A DNA stretch of 64,000 bases from Rhabditoides inermis (lineage: Eukaryota > Nematoda > Chromadorea > Rhabditida > Rhabditidae): positions 40,001-104,000 of the forward strand of contig CAWZYM010000113.1 of the NCBI GenBank assembly GCA_963966185.1, written 5' to 3'. Below the pieces are notes generated by a model. The model was not told the DNA's origin. It saw nothing but the letters and a program-made list of their open reading frames with translations, and did not search any database. Each line of letters starts with the position of its first letter. Within the stretch, counting starts at the first letter, position 1. The translations under genes and the position numbers were made by a program. Positions 26,300 through 38,385 of the stretch are shown one piece after another.

Positions 26300-26741
26300 C
26301 CGCGGACTACCCTCTTCTGTCGTTGATTCGCTCCGCAATAGAATAAAACGACTACGCGATTTCACCTAAAAAAAATGAACTATTGATTCATTAAAACATT
26401 GTGAGAAACATTTATAGTCACAAATCAGTTCGGTTTTTCAATTTCTTTCACAATCACATGAGGATTGGAGCGGATGAGTAATGGCTTGCTTTAGAGTGAG
26501 TATCAATTGCAGCACAGCGAGTCGCTCACCTGTGTTTTGGTCTCCTCTCTCTTCTCTCCCTCTCTCTCATTCTCTCTCCCTTCTCTTTCTTCCTTCCCCC
26601 ATCATCTCTGGTTGGTTAGAGGACACGCAAAAGACAAAAAACACGCAAAAGACACTTTATGAGAGTGCAACTCGTGTATAGAATAGAGTCTAGAGTACGG
26701 TAAGCTAAAGCCGTCAGAATGTCAGAATTCTTAGAGGTAAC
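26300..26741 (-). pseudogene. Fragment of the GPCR gene at the ALDH/X junction, first copy
   Basis: This segment matches 44811-45364 of the receptor gene in the same orientation: the exon piece encoding VKSRSR, then LLRSESTTEEG, plus the flanking intron (GATGAGTAATGGCTTGCTTT; CACAGCGAGTCGCTCACCTG). The donor has about 74 bp (45021-45095) that is absent here. The fragment has no coding continuity. It starts exactly where gene X copy 3 leaves homology (after GTACGGTTGCC) and ends after AGAGGTAAC. Confidence 0.85.
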
Positions 26742-27389
26742 TTATTCATTTGGATTCACCCGGTTGACAGTGCACAAATGAGTGACACTACAACCGGGCC
26801 GTGAGGATATGCGAGGACTGACATTTTCCTTGCAGCTATCGTTCAAGCTGGCTCCGGCACTCGCCGCCGGGAACACAGTGGTGTGCAAGCCGAGCGAGCT
26901 CACCACCGCCTCCGCATGGGCACTCATGCACGCGTTCCGAGAGTGCGGTGCGTACAGCTAGCAGTCTAGCATATGTTCGATCCGACGGCATTGCTCTTGT
27001 TGAGTCCTGATCTTGACCTTCCTATAAAATTCGAGTGACTGGAGAGAGATAGACAGAGAGAGATAGAGAGAGAGAAAAGGAGAGAAAGAGAGAGATGCTC
27101 ATTGCAGGTTTCCCGGCGGGCGTGGTGAACATGGTGTCTGGGACGGGCGCGGAGGCTGGCGAGCCCCTCGTCACACATCCCGATGTGCCTCTTGTCAGCT
27201 TCACCGGAAGTGCGTTCTAAACACATTTAGACAATTTTGTTTTCCATCATCATTACGATTTTCCAGGTACTCTCATTGGAAAGCGCATCGCTGGACTATG
27301 CGCGCCGTTCAATAAGAAAGTACGTTGGATAACTCGATTTACTTTGTCCTTACGACTACGATAAAACATAGTTTAATCTTCATCGTTTT

Positions 27390-28195
27390 CAGAGGATTAC
27401 GCAAGAAGAAGAATTGTTACACGTGCTTCGTTCCCTTAGGAATACGAAAGGAGAACAGTTTGACGTGCTTTGTTCCTTTAGAATTTCGATAGGTGAATAA
27501 ATCGACGTGCTTCGTTTCTCAGGAATTACGATAGAAAAACAATTTGACGTGCTTCGTTTCTTTAGGAATACAATAGAAAAATAATTCGACTTGCTTCGTT
27601 CCCTTAGGATTACGATAGGAGAACAATTCGACGTGCTTCGTTTTTTTAGGATTACGATAGTAGAATAATTCGACGTGTTTCGTTCCCTTAGGATTACGAT
27701 AGGAGAATAAATTGACGTGCTTCGTTTCGTAGGATTACGATAGGAAAATTATTTGACGTGCTTCGTTCCCTTAAAATTACGATAGGTGAATAATTCGACG
27801 TGCTTCGTTCCCTCAGGATTATGATAGGAGAACAATTTGACGTCCTTTGTTCCGTAAGATTACGATAGGAAAATTATTGACCGGGTTCGTTCCATTAGAA
27901 TTACGATGGGTGAATAATTCGACGTGCTTCGTTCCCTTACGTATACGATAGGAGAACAATTTGACGTGCTTCGTTCCTTTGGGAATACGATAGGAAAATA
28001 GTTCTACTTTCTTCGTTCCCTTAGGATTTCGATAGAAGAACAATTCGACGTGCTTCGTTTCTTCAGGATTACGATAGAAGAATAATTCGACGTGCTTCGT
28101 TCCCTTAGGAATACGATAGGAGAACAATTTGACGTGCTTCGTTCCGTAGGATTACGATAGGAGAACAGTTTGACGTGCATCGTTCCCTTAGGATT
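27390..28195. repeat. 41-bp minisatellite, copy 2 (expanded)
   Basis: The same unit as 21780-22175, about 18-19 diverged repeats, roughly twice copy 1. The array ends before GATATGGGAAGGATATATTT. Confidence 0.9.
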
Positions 28196-28309
28196 ACGAT
28201 ATGGGAAGGATATATTTCAGGTGTCTCTTGAGATGGTCGGAAAGAACGCGGCTATCGTTTATCCTTCAGTCGACATTGATAACATTATCGCTGAGATTGC
28301 GAGGTAGAG

Positions 28310-28312
28310 AAG

Positions 28313-28343
<31 letters not shown>

Positions 28344-28430
28344 TATCCAGAATCGCTATATCCTGACTATACAACAAGTGCATACGGTACACCACAAGAG
28401 CTAAGCGCTGGGAGAAACACAGTTTAGCAA
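28310..28430. repeat. (AATC)n plus dispersed repeat, copy 2
   Basis: About seven AATC units lead into ATTTATCCAGAATCGCTATA and a tail ending near GCTAAGCGCTGGG. A relative occurs at about 60245-60355 in an unrelated gene, and the same insertion at 38496-38600. Confidence 0.7.
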
Positions 28431-28699
28431 CAGGGATGGTAGGGTCGAATGTCGAAAGTCGATATTAGATCGATAATCAGTCGAAAATCATTCGATTTCC
28501 TTTCCATAACCCATTCGAATCAGATACCATTATAGACGATAGTGGAGCTCCGGGTGTTCCTTTCCTTCCATTATAATCCACAATAGTAACTCCGCGGGCT
28601 AGGAAGACAGCGTTCTCATGAGCTATTCCTCGCCTTGCTCAAGGGTACTGGGGGAAGATCATTTCGACCCGACCGCGCGATGCGAGAGAGGAAGAAATA

Positions 28700-28713
28700 A
28701 TAAAAAGAAGAAG

Positions 28714-28769
<56 letters not shown>

Positions 28770-28852
28770 AAGAGAGAGAGAGAGAGCGAGAGAGCGAAAG
28801 AGAGAGAGAGAAAGAGAGAGAGAGAGAGCGAAAGAAAGAGAGAGAGATTTTT
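28700..28852. repeat. (GA)n tract in ALDH copy 2 intron
   Basis: About 150 nt of GA with GCGA and GAAA interruptions, just upstream of the TTTTTCCTCCAG acceptor. The copy 3 equivalent is 38896-39040. Confidence 0.9.
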
Positions 28853-29261
28853 CCTCCAGGTCGTGCTTCATCAACCAGGGCGAGATCTGTCTGTGCACGT
28901 CCCGTCTCTTTGTCCACTCCTCCATCTACGAGCAGTTCGTGAAGCGACTCGTCGAAGAGGCAAAGAAGGTATACGGTAGTTTCATACCGTATCACATTGC
29001 CATTTCCAGTTCACTGTCGGCGATCCTCGCGGCTCCTTCACTCTCGGAGCTGTCAACTCTAAGCTGCACTTTGACAAGGTGGGAGAGATATACAAATACA
29101 TTCATAATGAATCGTTATTTACTTTTACAAAATCTACTCCACAAAAATGGTAATACATAAGTCACTACTAGGTCTCGTCGTACATCACTCTCGCCTCGCA
29201 AGAGGGCGGTCGGGTGGAGTGCGGAGGGGTGGCCACTGTGGGTGGGGAGTGCGCGGGGGTG

Positions 29262-29263
<2 letters not shown>

Positions 29264-29310
<47 letters not shown>

Positions 29311-29365
29311 CTCTCTCTCTCGTTCTCTCTCTCTCTCTCGTTCTCTCTCTCTCTCTCTCTCTCTC

Positions 29366-29404
<39 letters not shown>
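29264..29404. repeat. (CT)n tract directly after splice donor, ALDH copy 2
   Basis: GTGAGT is followed immediately by about 140 nt of CT with GTT interruptions. The same position has about 60 nt in copy 1 (22747-22800) and about 12 nt in copy 3 (39456-39470). Confidence 0.9.
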
Positions 29405-29407
<3 letters not shown>

Positions 29408-29659
29408 GTGTGCTACATAACCTATTCTCATCAGGGCTACTTCATCTCGCCTACTGTCATCTCGGGCCTCGCCGACTCTTTCCGCTGTATGCAGGAGGAG
29501 ATATTCGGACCGGTCGTCTGTGTCACTGCCTTCGAAACCAAGGATGTGAGTTGTTAAAATTGTTTTGAATTTTGCAAAAGAGTTGAATAGAGTGATTTCA
29601 TGATAAAAAATTCAACATACCGTGACAATAACAAAGTTTGCGCAAATAACCAAAACAAT

Positions 29660-29730
29660 TGCATCGGCCGGGAATCGAACCCGGGCCGCCCGCGTGGCAG
29701 GCGAGCATTCTACCACTGAACCACCGATGC
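29660..29730 (-). tRNA. tRNA-Gly(GCC), copy 2
   Basis: Sequence identical to the 23046-23116 tRNA, in the same antisense position inside the duplicated ALDH intron. All arms and boxes are intact. Confidence 0.95.
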
Positions 29731-30966
29731 TGCGTTCCCTCTTGGCTCCGGAATAGGGATGTTCTCTGGACAGCGATAATCACTTTCAATTCGAACGAAG
29801 ACAACTTATCCAAAATAAGCGTATAGAATTATTGCGCACTACACATTTCCATTATGCATCTTATCGGACTGATCACCTGACGATTGAAGTTCGTGGTGTT
29901 GCCAGGAAGTGTTCTCGCTATCTGGTTGACGTTTGCAGGAAGTGGTCGGTCGCGCGAACGCAGTGCCATACGGGCTGTCGGCGTCGGTGTGGAGTGAGAA
30001 CAGCGATGAACTGCTCGCCACCGCTAATCGACTGCGCGTCGGCACGGTGTGGTGCAACACATGGCTGGTGAGTCCCCCCCCCTCCCTCTCCTCCACTGAC
30101 CCTTTCGCAGACGCGCGACCTGAACATGCCGTTCGGTGGCTCGAAGCAGTCCGGTCAGGGCAGGGAGGGCGCCGCCGACTCGCTCCACTTCTACACAGAG
30201 GCCAAGACAGTGTGCGTCAGGATCCGAGACTGATGTTCTTCCACATTCACCAACAGATTTGCATAATGTGATATTTTGTCGAAATAAAATTGGTTGACGC
30301 TGTTGAGAAATTTTTATTAGAGAGGGGAGAGAAATATACTTGCATTATACGGTGCTTGCTCATGCCATCGTTTTTTTGTGTTGGTTGCCGAACCCGAAAA
30401 TCGTTGACGTGTTGACGTATGTACATGTCGTTTGAGGCGAAATAAAACTTGGCTCCTTGATTGATGTATAAACGATAGATGTCCTCCGGATCATTCGAGA
30501 AACACCTAATAGATAAAAGCGGGCAGAGTGACGCGGTCGCCACACACGCGATCGGCGCATAGGCAGATATGTAAATGTCACGTTTCGGTCAATGGGCGGC
30601 CGGTAAGGCTGACGTGTCATTCACACACGTGCGCGTGCGAAACGTGGCTCGTCCTTCCTCCCTTCCTTGTCTCGCATTCGAGTTGCGTCTCCCTCTCCAT
30701 TTTCGTCGCTCACTGAGACTCGGCCACTCCAACCGACAACACGGTACGATTTCGTATTAGTATCTATCGATTATCGATCGATCTCAGGTCGGATCGATCG
30801 ATTGTCGATTTATATATATTTATTGTCGTGTTACATAAACAAAGACATTGCAAAAACGGGAAAGAAAAATAGAATACGACATTGGTATGTGTGAAAGGGA
30901 GGAGACATAACATGAACGATAGATAACATGATATAGTACAAAAGGAAAGGAAAAACATGGATGTGC

Positions 30967-33900
30967 TCAAAAACGACGGATTTTAGACAGTGTCATTAAT
31001 TCTAGGGAAGATAGGTGTTGTTTAAAAGAGGTGTGGTCACGGATATGTACAACGTCAGAAGGTAAGGCATTCCAGGTACTAAAAGCTCTACTAATAAATG
31101 TGCTTATTTGGCCATTGTTATCGAATGAAGGCACAATTCTAAATTCGTTTGAGTTTCTGGATCTTGTTGGAATAATAATAATAGTGAAAAGCCCTTGATA
31201 ATCCAAAATTGTTTTAGAGTGAATGAACTTATGTATATAGGTGATGTCATTCAAAAAACGGCGATATTCGAGTGTTTCAAGATTGAGTAGCTCTAGGCGT
31301 TGAGGATAGGAAAGGGTGCGACCGATACGCTGACACACGCGACGAGTGAAATAACGCTGTACATTTTCAATGAGGTTCACAGAAAATACATCCTGCGGAT
31401 TCCATAGTTCAGTGCAGTATTCCAATTTGCACCTGAAATAAGTTTTGTAGGCAGTTACCAAGATGTTAAGATCCCTGGTTTTATAGGTTCTGAAAAAATC
31501 ATTTATGGCGAAAAGAGTTTGTTGAATAATGTGGGTGTAGTGATCTCTGAATAAGAGTGATCCGCTCATGAGAACACCCAAATCTTTAGCGATTTCAACA
31601 GGGACTAAGGCACACCCTTGTACAAAGTAAGTGTGCTTAGGGTTTTTCTTACCTATGTGTAGAATTTGAGTTTTCTCCGTGGAAATTTGTAGCCCCCAAG
31701 AGGATGCCCAATCAATTACGATATTTATAGCTAGTTGGAATATTGACGCAGCAGTTATATCACAAGGGTCAAACGGGTAGTACACTTTCAAGTCATCTGC
31801 ATAGAGCGCGCATTTAACATTATCAGGTAAATTATCAGAGATGTTGTCAATGAATACGTTAAAAAGTAGTGGGCCTAAACAGGAACCCTGAGGAACTCCA
31901 CAGTTAACAGTACTTGGTTTTGATTGCTTGCCACCAACCATAACGGACTGTTTTCTGTCCTTGAGAAACTCTTTAATCCAACCAAGAGTATTTCCGCGGA
32001 TGCCCATGGAATCTAATTTTTTAAACAGAAGTGAATGGTTTATGGTGTCGAAAGCTTTCTTGAAATCAAAGTATATGCAGTCAACGACTAAACCTGCCGA
32101 AACATATTTACACCAATGGCTATGGCATTCAATGAGTTGGGCATTTGTAGATCTATTTTTGCGAAAACCAAATTGTTTAGGGGAAAGAACGTTATTTTTC
32201 TCAAAGAAATCTGTTATTTGTTTCACGCACAGGCGTTCAAAAACTTTGGAAATGCTGCAAGTTAGAGATATAGGCCTGTAATTCGAGACGAGTTCACGAG
32301 GACCCTTTTTGTATAGAGGCTTAATCCATGCTTCTTTCCAGATCTGCGGAATAGAACAAACTGACATAGACATGGAAAATAAAATGGTCAGCGGAACCGT
32401 TATGGATTTCGAAGTGTTTTTAAGAAAAACATTATTAATTCCATCTGGAGAAGTGTTGAATTTAGATTTTAGTTTACTGATAAAATGATGAACAGTTAAA
32501 AGAGAAATATCAATAACATCCAGAGATTCTTTCAAATATTGCAGTTGAGACCCAGGAGGGGAACCCAAATTAGCATAAACTGAATCAAAATATGCCGCAA
32601 AAAGTTCACATTCGTGTACAAAAACTCCATTGTTGTAGAGAGAGCTTATACCATCTGCTGGATTCATTTTTTGGCGAACGTCCCGGTAGAATGCTGACCG
32701 GTTTCCATTAACAATTAATTTTTTCTCACGTTTACAATTCCATTTATAAATAGCTTTGCGTAATTTACGCTGAGCTCGATCTGAATCCATAGATTGCGGT
32801 CTAATCGATCATAACTTCATAGCATGTCGCTTCAGCTTATTTAAATGAGATGGAAGAGAGCGGGTGCGATTAGGTTTTGAAGCGACAAGCGGAATGTGAT
32901 CATCGATTATGTTGTGAATAATACGGTAGAATTCAGAACACGCATCCTCAGTGTTTTTGCCAATAAATACGCGACTCCAATTGATTTCAGAAATGATTTC
33001 ATTAATTTTCATCCAGTTAGCTTTTTTATAGTTTCGGTGCAAGGTGAGAGAGACGTTGGAGTTAGGTGGATGTTCATGAATTTTTAAGATTATTTCAATA
33101 GGTAAATGATCACAAGTGGAGAATTTTGGGAGTGGATTAGAGGAACCAATGAGACTAATGTTGTCCGTAAATACGAGATCAAGAGTATGCGCACGTCTAC
33201 CTACCCGTCTGACCATTGTGGCACGCTGAACAGTTTGACAAAGGGAGTGTAAAAGGGAGAAGTCGAGCAGTGATTTGTCAAAGTAATCGAAAGCTTGGAA
33301 GGTCTTCCAATTGATAGTGGGGGCATTAAAATCACCAAGAATCAGGTGAAACCGATTATCATGATCAATAAGTGAATCCAATTCCGATATTAATTGCGAA
33401 CCAGTAGATTTAATTATTTGAGATGACCCGGGGGTACGGTAACAGGTTATGAAACGAATTGGTTTGGAGTATACGAACGTGGGGGACGGTAGAATGTCAA
33501 ATACGAGAACCTCACATAAGTTATTGAGAGATTTGCTGGCAACATGTTGAACAGTGAGAGAAGAATTGTACAGCGCTAAAACACCACCCGCGTGCGACGG
33601 CCTATCGGAACGCAAAATGTTGTAGCGACCACCCAATTTGAATGACGACACGGAGTCCTGTGGATCTAACCACGATTCGGTGAATAAACAGATCAAGGGC
33701 TTTTCACATTTTAATAATAATTCGATTTCATAAAACTTGTTTCTGACCGATTGCGCATTTAGAAGAATAACCTTAGAACCCGGAATGCCTACTACATGAG
33801 AAGAGAGAGTACAATCAACGTGAGGGACAACAACATTATCAAAACTAGAAGAAGACACCTGACCGTCGTTGAGCAAAACAGGACTCGAGGGCAGGTCCTA

Positions 33901-34187
33901 GGCAGCGGCACCAGAGCTGCTCGTGTCCATCGCAGTAGGCGACACGTCGGCCGGCTCGCTCGCGTCCACCCGCGACTGCTTCGGAGCCTACTGCTGCAAA
34001 GAGGAGGCGGCAGCAGTGTCATTAGCCCGCTTAGTGCGGGATTTTGAGGAAGAGACAGAGGCAGAGGTGGGGCGGGGGCGGGAGGACTGGGAGCGAGTGG
34101 AAGGACGTCCCCTAGGAGCACGGGCGGGCGCAGACGACGGGATGAAGTCGGTGACGGTGGGAGGGGCGGGTGTCGGCTTCTTGTGGT
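30967..34187 (-). pseudogene. LINE endonuclease-reverse transcriptase frame with three in-frame stops
   Basis: One reading frame runs through the element from the monomer array to the stop at 30967, interrupted only by TAG near 33985, TAG at 33898-33900 and TGA at 32809-32811. The N-terminal part is Pro/Ser-rich and lacks a CCHC knuckle. Endonuclease (33897-32812): ILLNAQSVRNK, LFTESWL, SDRPSHAGGV, ILGDFNAP and STCDHLP are the expected catalytic blocks. Reverse transcriptase (32808-30967, about 610 residues): KGPRELVSNYRPISLTCSIS, FRKNRSTNAQLIE, YFDFKKAFDTINH, NCGVPQGSCLGPLLFNVFID, ALYADDLKVYY (catalytic YADD), then a thumb/C-terminal domain ending SKIRRF. With only stop codons and no frameshift, it is a young copy. 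Either it is recently dead or the 5' stops are natural boundaries between ORFs. Confidence 0.85.
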
Positions 34188-34191
34188 CGGT

Positions 34192-34397
34192 GAACGGGCG
34201 CGGTCGGTGAACGGGCGATGGTCGGTGAACGGGCGGTGGTCGGTGAACGGGCGCGGTCGGTGAACGGGCGATGGTCGGTGAACGGGCGGTGGTCGGTGAA
34301 CGGGCGGTGGTCGGTGAACGGGCGCGGTCGGTGAACGGGCGATGGTCGGTGAACGGGCGGTGGTCGGTGAACGGGCGGTGGTCGGTGAACGGGCGAA
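34192..34397. repeat. 18-bp monomer array at LINE 5' end
   Basis: About 11 tandem copies of GGTCGGTGAACGGGCG plus two variable bases (AT, GT or C). It stops exactly where homology with the empty-site copies resumes, so it belongs to the element. In the element's frame it reads as HRPPPV/RPFTDH repeats without stops. Confidence 0.88.
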
Positions 34398-34403
34398 TTT
34401 GAG

Positions 34404-34580
34404 TAGTTATCGATTGAGTATCCGTATCGATTGAGTATCCGTAACGTTTGAGTATCCGTATCGATTGAGTATCCGTAAGATTGAGTATCCGTAAGATTGA
34501 ATATCCGTATCGATTGAGTATCCACAACGATTGAGTATCCGTACCGATTGAGTATCCGTAACGATTGAGTATCCGTATCG
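34404..34580. repeat. GATTGAGTATCCGTAAC minisatellite, copy 2
   Basis: About ten 17-18 bp units in the target segment of the LINE insertion, same family as 24228-24370. Confidence 0.88.
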
Positions 34581-34821
34581 GTGCGCATCATTTCTACAGG
34601 CGTGGTCAAAGTTCAAAGGAGGGCATTCGCAAGTAGTTTGAAGTGGTTAGAGGCATTTCGGAGGTAGTTGGAAGTATGTAGTAGGAAGGCAAGTGAGAAT
34701 GCGTTTTGCAAGGCATTTTGGAGATAGTTGGGAGGCATTTTGGCAGTAGTTTGAAGAGACTGACCGCTACTTGAATAAACATACATATATATACGTGTGC
34801 ATTTAGACACTGTACCGGACT

Positions 34822-36058
34822 ATGGCTTGCGAGGGACTATTGGGCAAAGTCGCCGTCCCGACTTCCGGAAACATGGAGAAGCCGTGGCAGCTCACTCCGA
34901 AAGGGGTGCGGCACTACACTCAGCTGAAACTATGCGCCATCACCCAGAATGTGAGCGTGGTCAAACCGAATCAAAGTCCTACTAATCAACCTTTTAGGCT
35001 GTTTTCACGGAAATCGAGCAAACTGCGGAGTCCACGATGAACGAAAAGAGAAAAAAAGAAGAAGAAAGAAGAACAAGGGAACACATTACTGCAGGTGAGA
35101 AAATATGTGCTAACAAATCTTCTAATTCTATTCAACAACTCAGTTAAATTTTAAAGAATAGTGTTTAGCACTATCGGCAGAAGAATAGCTCCTCCTGTCC
35201 GAGCACCAACACCCTATGTGCGCTTCGTTCTATGGCTAGAAACCATACTCAACTCAAGCGCTTCGACGTTTGAAAGAGGTACCTACAAAAAAGAAATAAG
35301 CCCACATAAATGGCAATTTAGAAGTGGTGAATAGAGTGGACGGCAAACCAAGGAAGACCCGTGTGGAATTGCTCGAACTTTTCCCAAGGGAGCATTCAAG
35401 GTTGCTGGTGGGAAAAGAGCACTACAAGTGCGAGTTCGACGGAAACGGTTAGTACGGCGACGAAAGCCAACACCATCGTAGATCCTATTTTAGAGTTTCA
35501 TAGTGAACTCGTACACTATCTGAACCGGCCTGCTCACCTACTAACCGACCAAATGGTGGAAATCGTAGAAAACTCGGTACCAATTTTAAAACTCTTCTAA
35601 AACAATCCAAACATTACAGAGAGGAGGTGAACTTCTCGGTACCATCACCCACCATGTCGCGGGCCTCATACGAGGCCATCGCATATCTACAAGTGCATGG
35701 ACAAGAATACGCCACCAAGAGTCAGTCAGAGTAGTGCGAAAGAAGCATAATCCCCTAACACAGGAATGTCGACATATCGTTTTTGGGATGCTGTCAAGAA
35801 AAACGTCTACAACTCCGAGGTCTACCGAGGAATGTCGGATGTGAGATGATCGTTTAAAAATTATTCAACTTTGGATCAGCGTTAATCAACGTTTTAATAT
35901 AAAAACGAATTTAGCTAATGTAAACTTCCAAATAGTTCGTTGTTTAGGCACATCGTCATCGTACTCAAATTAAATCGATGGAATGGCCGCAGGTTGAAGA
36001 GGAGGACAAGAACGACGATAGGAGTCTTCGCCTCAAGCGCAGACGCGCGAACAACTGA
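34822..36058 (+). CDS. Gene X, intact copy (micro-intron gene, family not recognised)
   Basis: Eight short exons join in frame through introns of about 34-120 nt. They read [17 protein letters not shown] and [172 protein letters not shown]; and HRTQIKSMEWPQVEEEDKND with a basic end LRLKRRRANN (nuclear-signal-like). The stop at 36056-36058 is followed by ATAATAAATG. About 270 residues, mostly helical, no membrane segment. I do not recognise the family. The Tyr/Trp-rich C-terminal part could be a small helical DNA-binding fold, but that is only an impression. Evidence that it is real: every splice keeps frame, all three copies keep the junctions, and codon changes between copies are often conservative. 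The LINE sits about 0.4 kb upstream. Confidence 0.6.
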
Positions 36059-36504
36059 ACCTTTGTATTTGTGTTCCCTGATAATAAATGTTGATATAGC
36101 CTTTATAATTAAACTATTTGGAATCAGTTACCAACTGCCATCGCTTGTGAAGGCAATTCCAAAACATTCAAAACAAATCTGACGAACTACCTCGTGTGAT
36201 CAGCATGATTGATTGGGTGCAATAACATAATAACAACCAAAAATTAATTCTAAACAAAGAAAGAAAAAAACCCTTTGCTAACGTGGTGTCACTGGGATTT
36301 CTGTCACAGAGAGACAAATTTAGATGTTGGGAGGTTGTACGCTCGATTTTATCTGCCTGCAATATCTCTACTTTATCAATCAGTATCTCTACTTTAATTT
36401 TTATTAATTTTCAAAGGTTTTTGCTCCCTCGGGAGTTGTTGTGATACACAAACCACAAACTCATGCGGCGGAGCTGCGAAGAAAAAACCCATTATGTACG
36501 GTTG

Positions 36505-36927
36505 CCGCGGACTACCCTCTTCTGTCGTTGATTCGCTCCGCAATAGAATAAAACGACTACGCGATTTCACCTAAAAAAATGAACTATTGATTCATTAAAA
36601 CATTGTGAGAAACATTTATAGTCACAAATCAGTTCGGTTTTTCAATTTCTTTCACAACCACATGAGAATTGGAGCGGATGAGTAATGGCTTGCTTTAGAG
36701 TGAGTATCAATTGCAGCACAGCGAGTCGCTCACCTGTGTTTTGGTCTCCCCTCTCTTCTCTCCCTCTCTCTCATTCTCTCTCCCTTCTCTTTCTTCCTTC
36801 CCCCATCATCTCTGGTTGGTTAGAGGACACGCAAAAGACACTTTATGAGAGTGCAACTCGTGTATAGAATAGAGTCTAGAGTACGGTAAGCTAAAGCCGT
36901 CAGAATGTCAGAATTCTTAGAGGTAAC
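36505..36927 (-). pseudogene. Fragment of the GPCR gene, second junction copy
   Basis: Almost identical to 26300-26741, including the same left (CCGCGGACT) and right (AGAGGTAAC) junctions and the same loss of the 74-bp donor segment. It differs by a few substitutions and a 19-bp indel around AAGACAAAAAACACGCAAAA. Identical junctions mean both come from one rearrangement. Confidence 0.85.
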
Positions 36928-37579
36928 TTATTCATTTGGATTCACCCGGTTGACAGTGCACAAATGAGTGACACTACAACCGGGCCGTGAGGATATGCGA
37001 GGACTGACATTTTCCTTGCAGCTATCGTTCAAGCTGGCTCCGGCACTCGCCGCCGGGAACACAGTGGTGTGCAAGCCGAGCGAGCTCACCACCGCCTCCG
37101 CATGGGCACTCATGCACGCGTTCCGAGAGTGCGGTGCGTACAGCTAGCATTCTAGCATATGTTCGATCCGACGGCATTGCTCTTGTTGAGTCCTGATCTT
37201 GACCTTCCTATAAAATTCGAGTGACTGGAGAGAGATAGACAGAGAGAGATAGAGAGAGAGAAAAAGAGAGAAAGAGAGAGATGCTCATTGCAGGTTTCCC
37301 GGCGGGCGTGGTGAACATGGTGTCTGGAACGGGCGCGGAGGCTGGCGAGCCCCTCGTCACACATCCCGATGTGCCTCTTGTCAGCTTCACCGGAAGTGCG
37401 TTCTAAACACATTTAGACAATTTTGTTTTCCATCATCATTACGATTTTCCAGGTACTCTCATTGGAAAGCGCATCGCTGGACTATGCGCGCCGTTCAATA
37501 AGAAAGTACGTTGGATAACTCGATTTACTTTGTCCTTACGACTACGATAAAACATAGTTTAATCTTCATCGTTTTCAGA

Positions 37580-38385
37580 GGATTACGCAAGAAGAAGAAT
37601 TGTTACACGTGCTTCGTTCCCTTAGGAATACGAAAGGAGAACAGTTTGACGTGCTTTGTTCCTTTAGAATTTCGATAGGTGAATAAATCGACGTGCTTCG
37701 TTTCTCAGGAATTACGATAGAAAAACAATTTGACGTGCTTCGTTTCTTTAGGAATACAATAGAAAAATAATTCGACTTGCTTCGTTCCCTTAGGATTACG
37801 ATAGGAGAACAATTCGACGTGCTTCGTTTCTTTAGGATTACGATAGTAGAATAATTCGACGTGTTTCGTTCCCTTAGGATTACGATAGGAGAATAAATTG
37901 ACGTGCTTCGTTTCGTAGGATTACGATAGGAAAATTATTTGACGTGCTTCGTTCCCTTAAAATTACGATAGGTGAATAATTCGACGTGCTTCGTTCCCTC
38001 AGGATTATGATAGGAGAACAATTTGACGTCCTTTGTTCCGTAAGATTACGATAGGAAAATTATTGACCGGGTTCGTTCCATTAGAATTACGATGGGTGAA
38101 TAATTCGACGTGCTTCGTTCCCTTACGTATACGATAGGAGAACAATTTGACGTGCTTCGTTCCTTTGGGAATACGATAGGAAAATAGTTCTACTTTCTTC
38201 GTTCCCTTAGGATTTCGATAGAAGAACAATTCGACGTGCTTCGTTTCTTCAGGATTACGATAGAAGAATAATTCGACGTGTTTCGTTCCCTTAGGAATAC
38301 GATAGGAGAACAATTTGACGTGCTTCGTTCCGTAGGATTACGATAGGAGAACAGTTTGACGTGCATCGTTCCCTTAGGATTACGA
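37580..38385. repeat. 41-bp minisatellite, copy 3
   Basis: Nearly identical to the array at 27390-28195, unit for unit. Confidence 0.9.

Larger units (their letters stand above)
26836..30233 (+). pseudogene. ALDH 3'-half duplicate, copy 2
   Basis: It contains the exons from [20 protein letters not shown] to the C terminus and lacks all N-terminal exons, including the PWN part of the NAD site. All retained exons are open and the splice sites kept, so it is young or constrained. The catalytic Cys is present ([10 protein letters not shown]), but the very conserved EMGGKN has become EMVGKN. SARCMQ of copy 1 reads SFRCMQ. It carries the intron minisatellite (expanded), a dispersed repeat insertion near 28310-28430, and its own tRNA-Gly. 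No promoter or start codon of its own is evident. It may be transcribed from the upstream junction but is unlikely to make a working dehydrogenase. Confidence 0.8.
30801..34397 (-). mobile_element. Non-LTR retrotransposon (LINE, CR1/Jockey-like superfamily), nearly full length
   Basis: A 3.6-kb insertion relative to segmental copies 1 and 3, both of which continue from GGATCGATC directly into TTGAGTAGTTATCG. It encodes on the minus strand an AP-type endonuclease followed by reverse transcriptase. The 5' end is an array of 18-bp monomers at 34192-34397 and the 3' end is AT-rich (AATAAATATATATAAATCGA on the element strand). Insertion lies between ALDH copy 2 and gene X copy 2, upstream of the latter. 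A clear target-site duplication was not resolved. Confidence 0.9.

Noticed and set aside
31928..32281. Plus-strand 117-codon frame inside the LINE
   Set aside because: It is the shadow of the reverse-transcriptase frame on the opposite strand.
21665..38313. Minus-strand frames with [17 protein letters not shown] repeats
   Set aside because: The 41-bp minisatellite in ALDH introns stays open in one frame for short stretches; repeat number and frame differ between copies.
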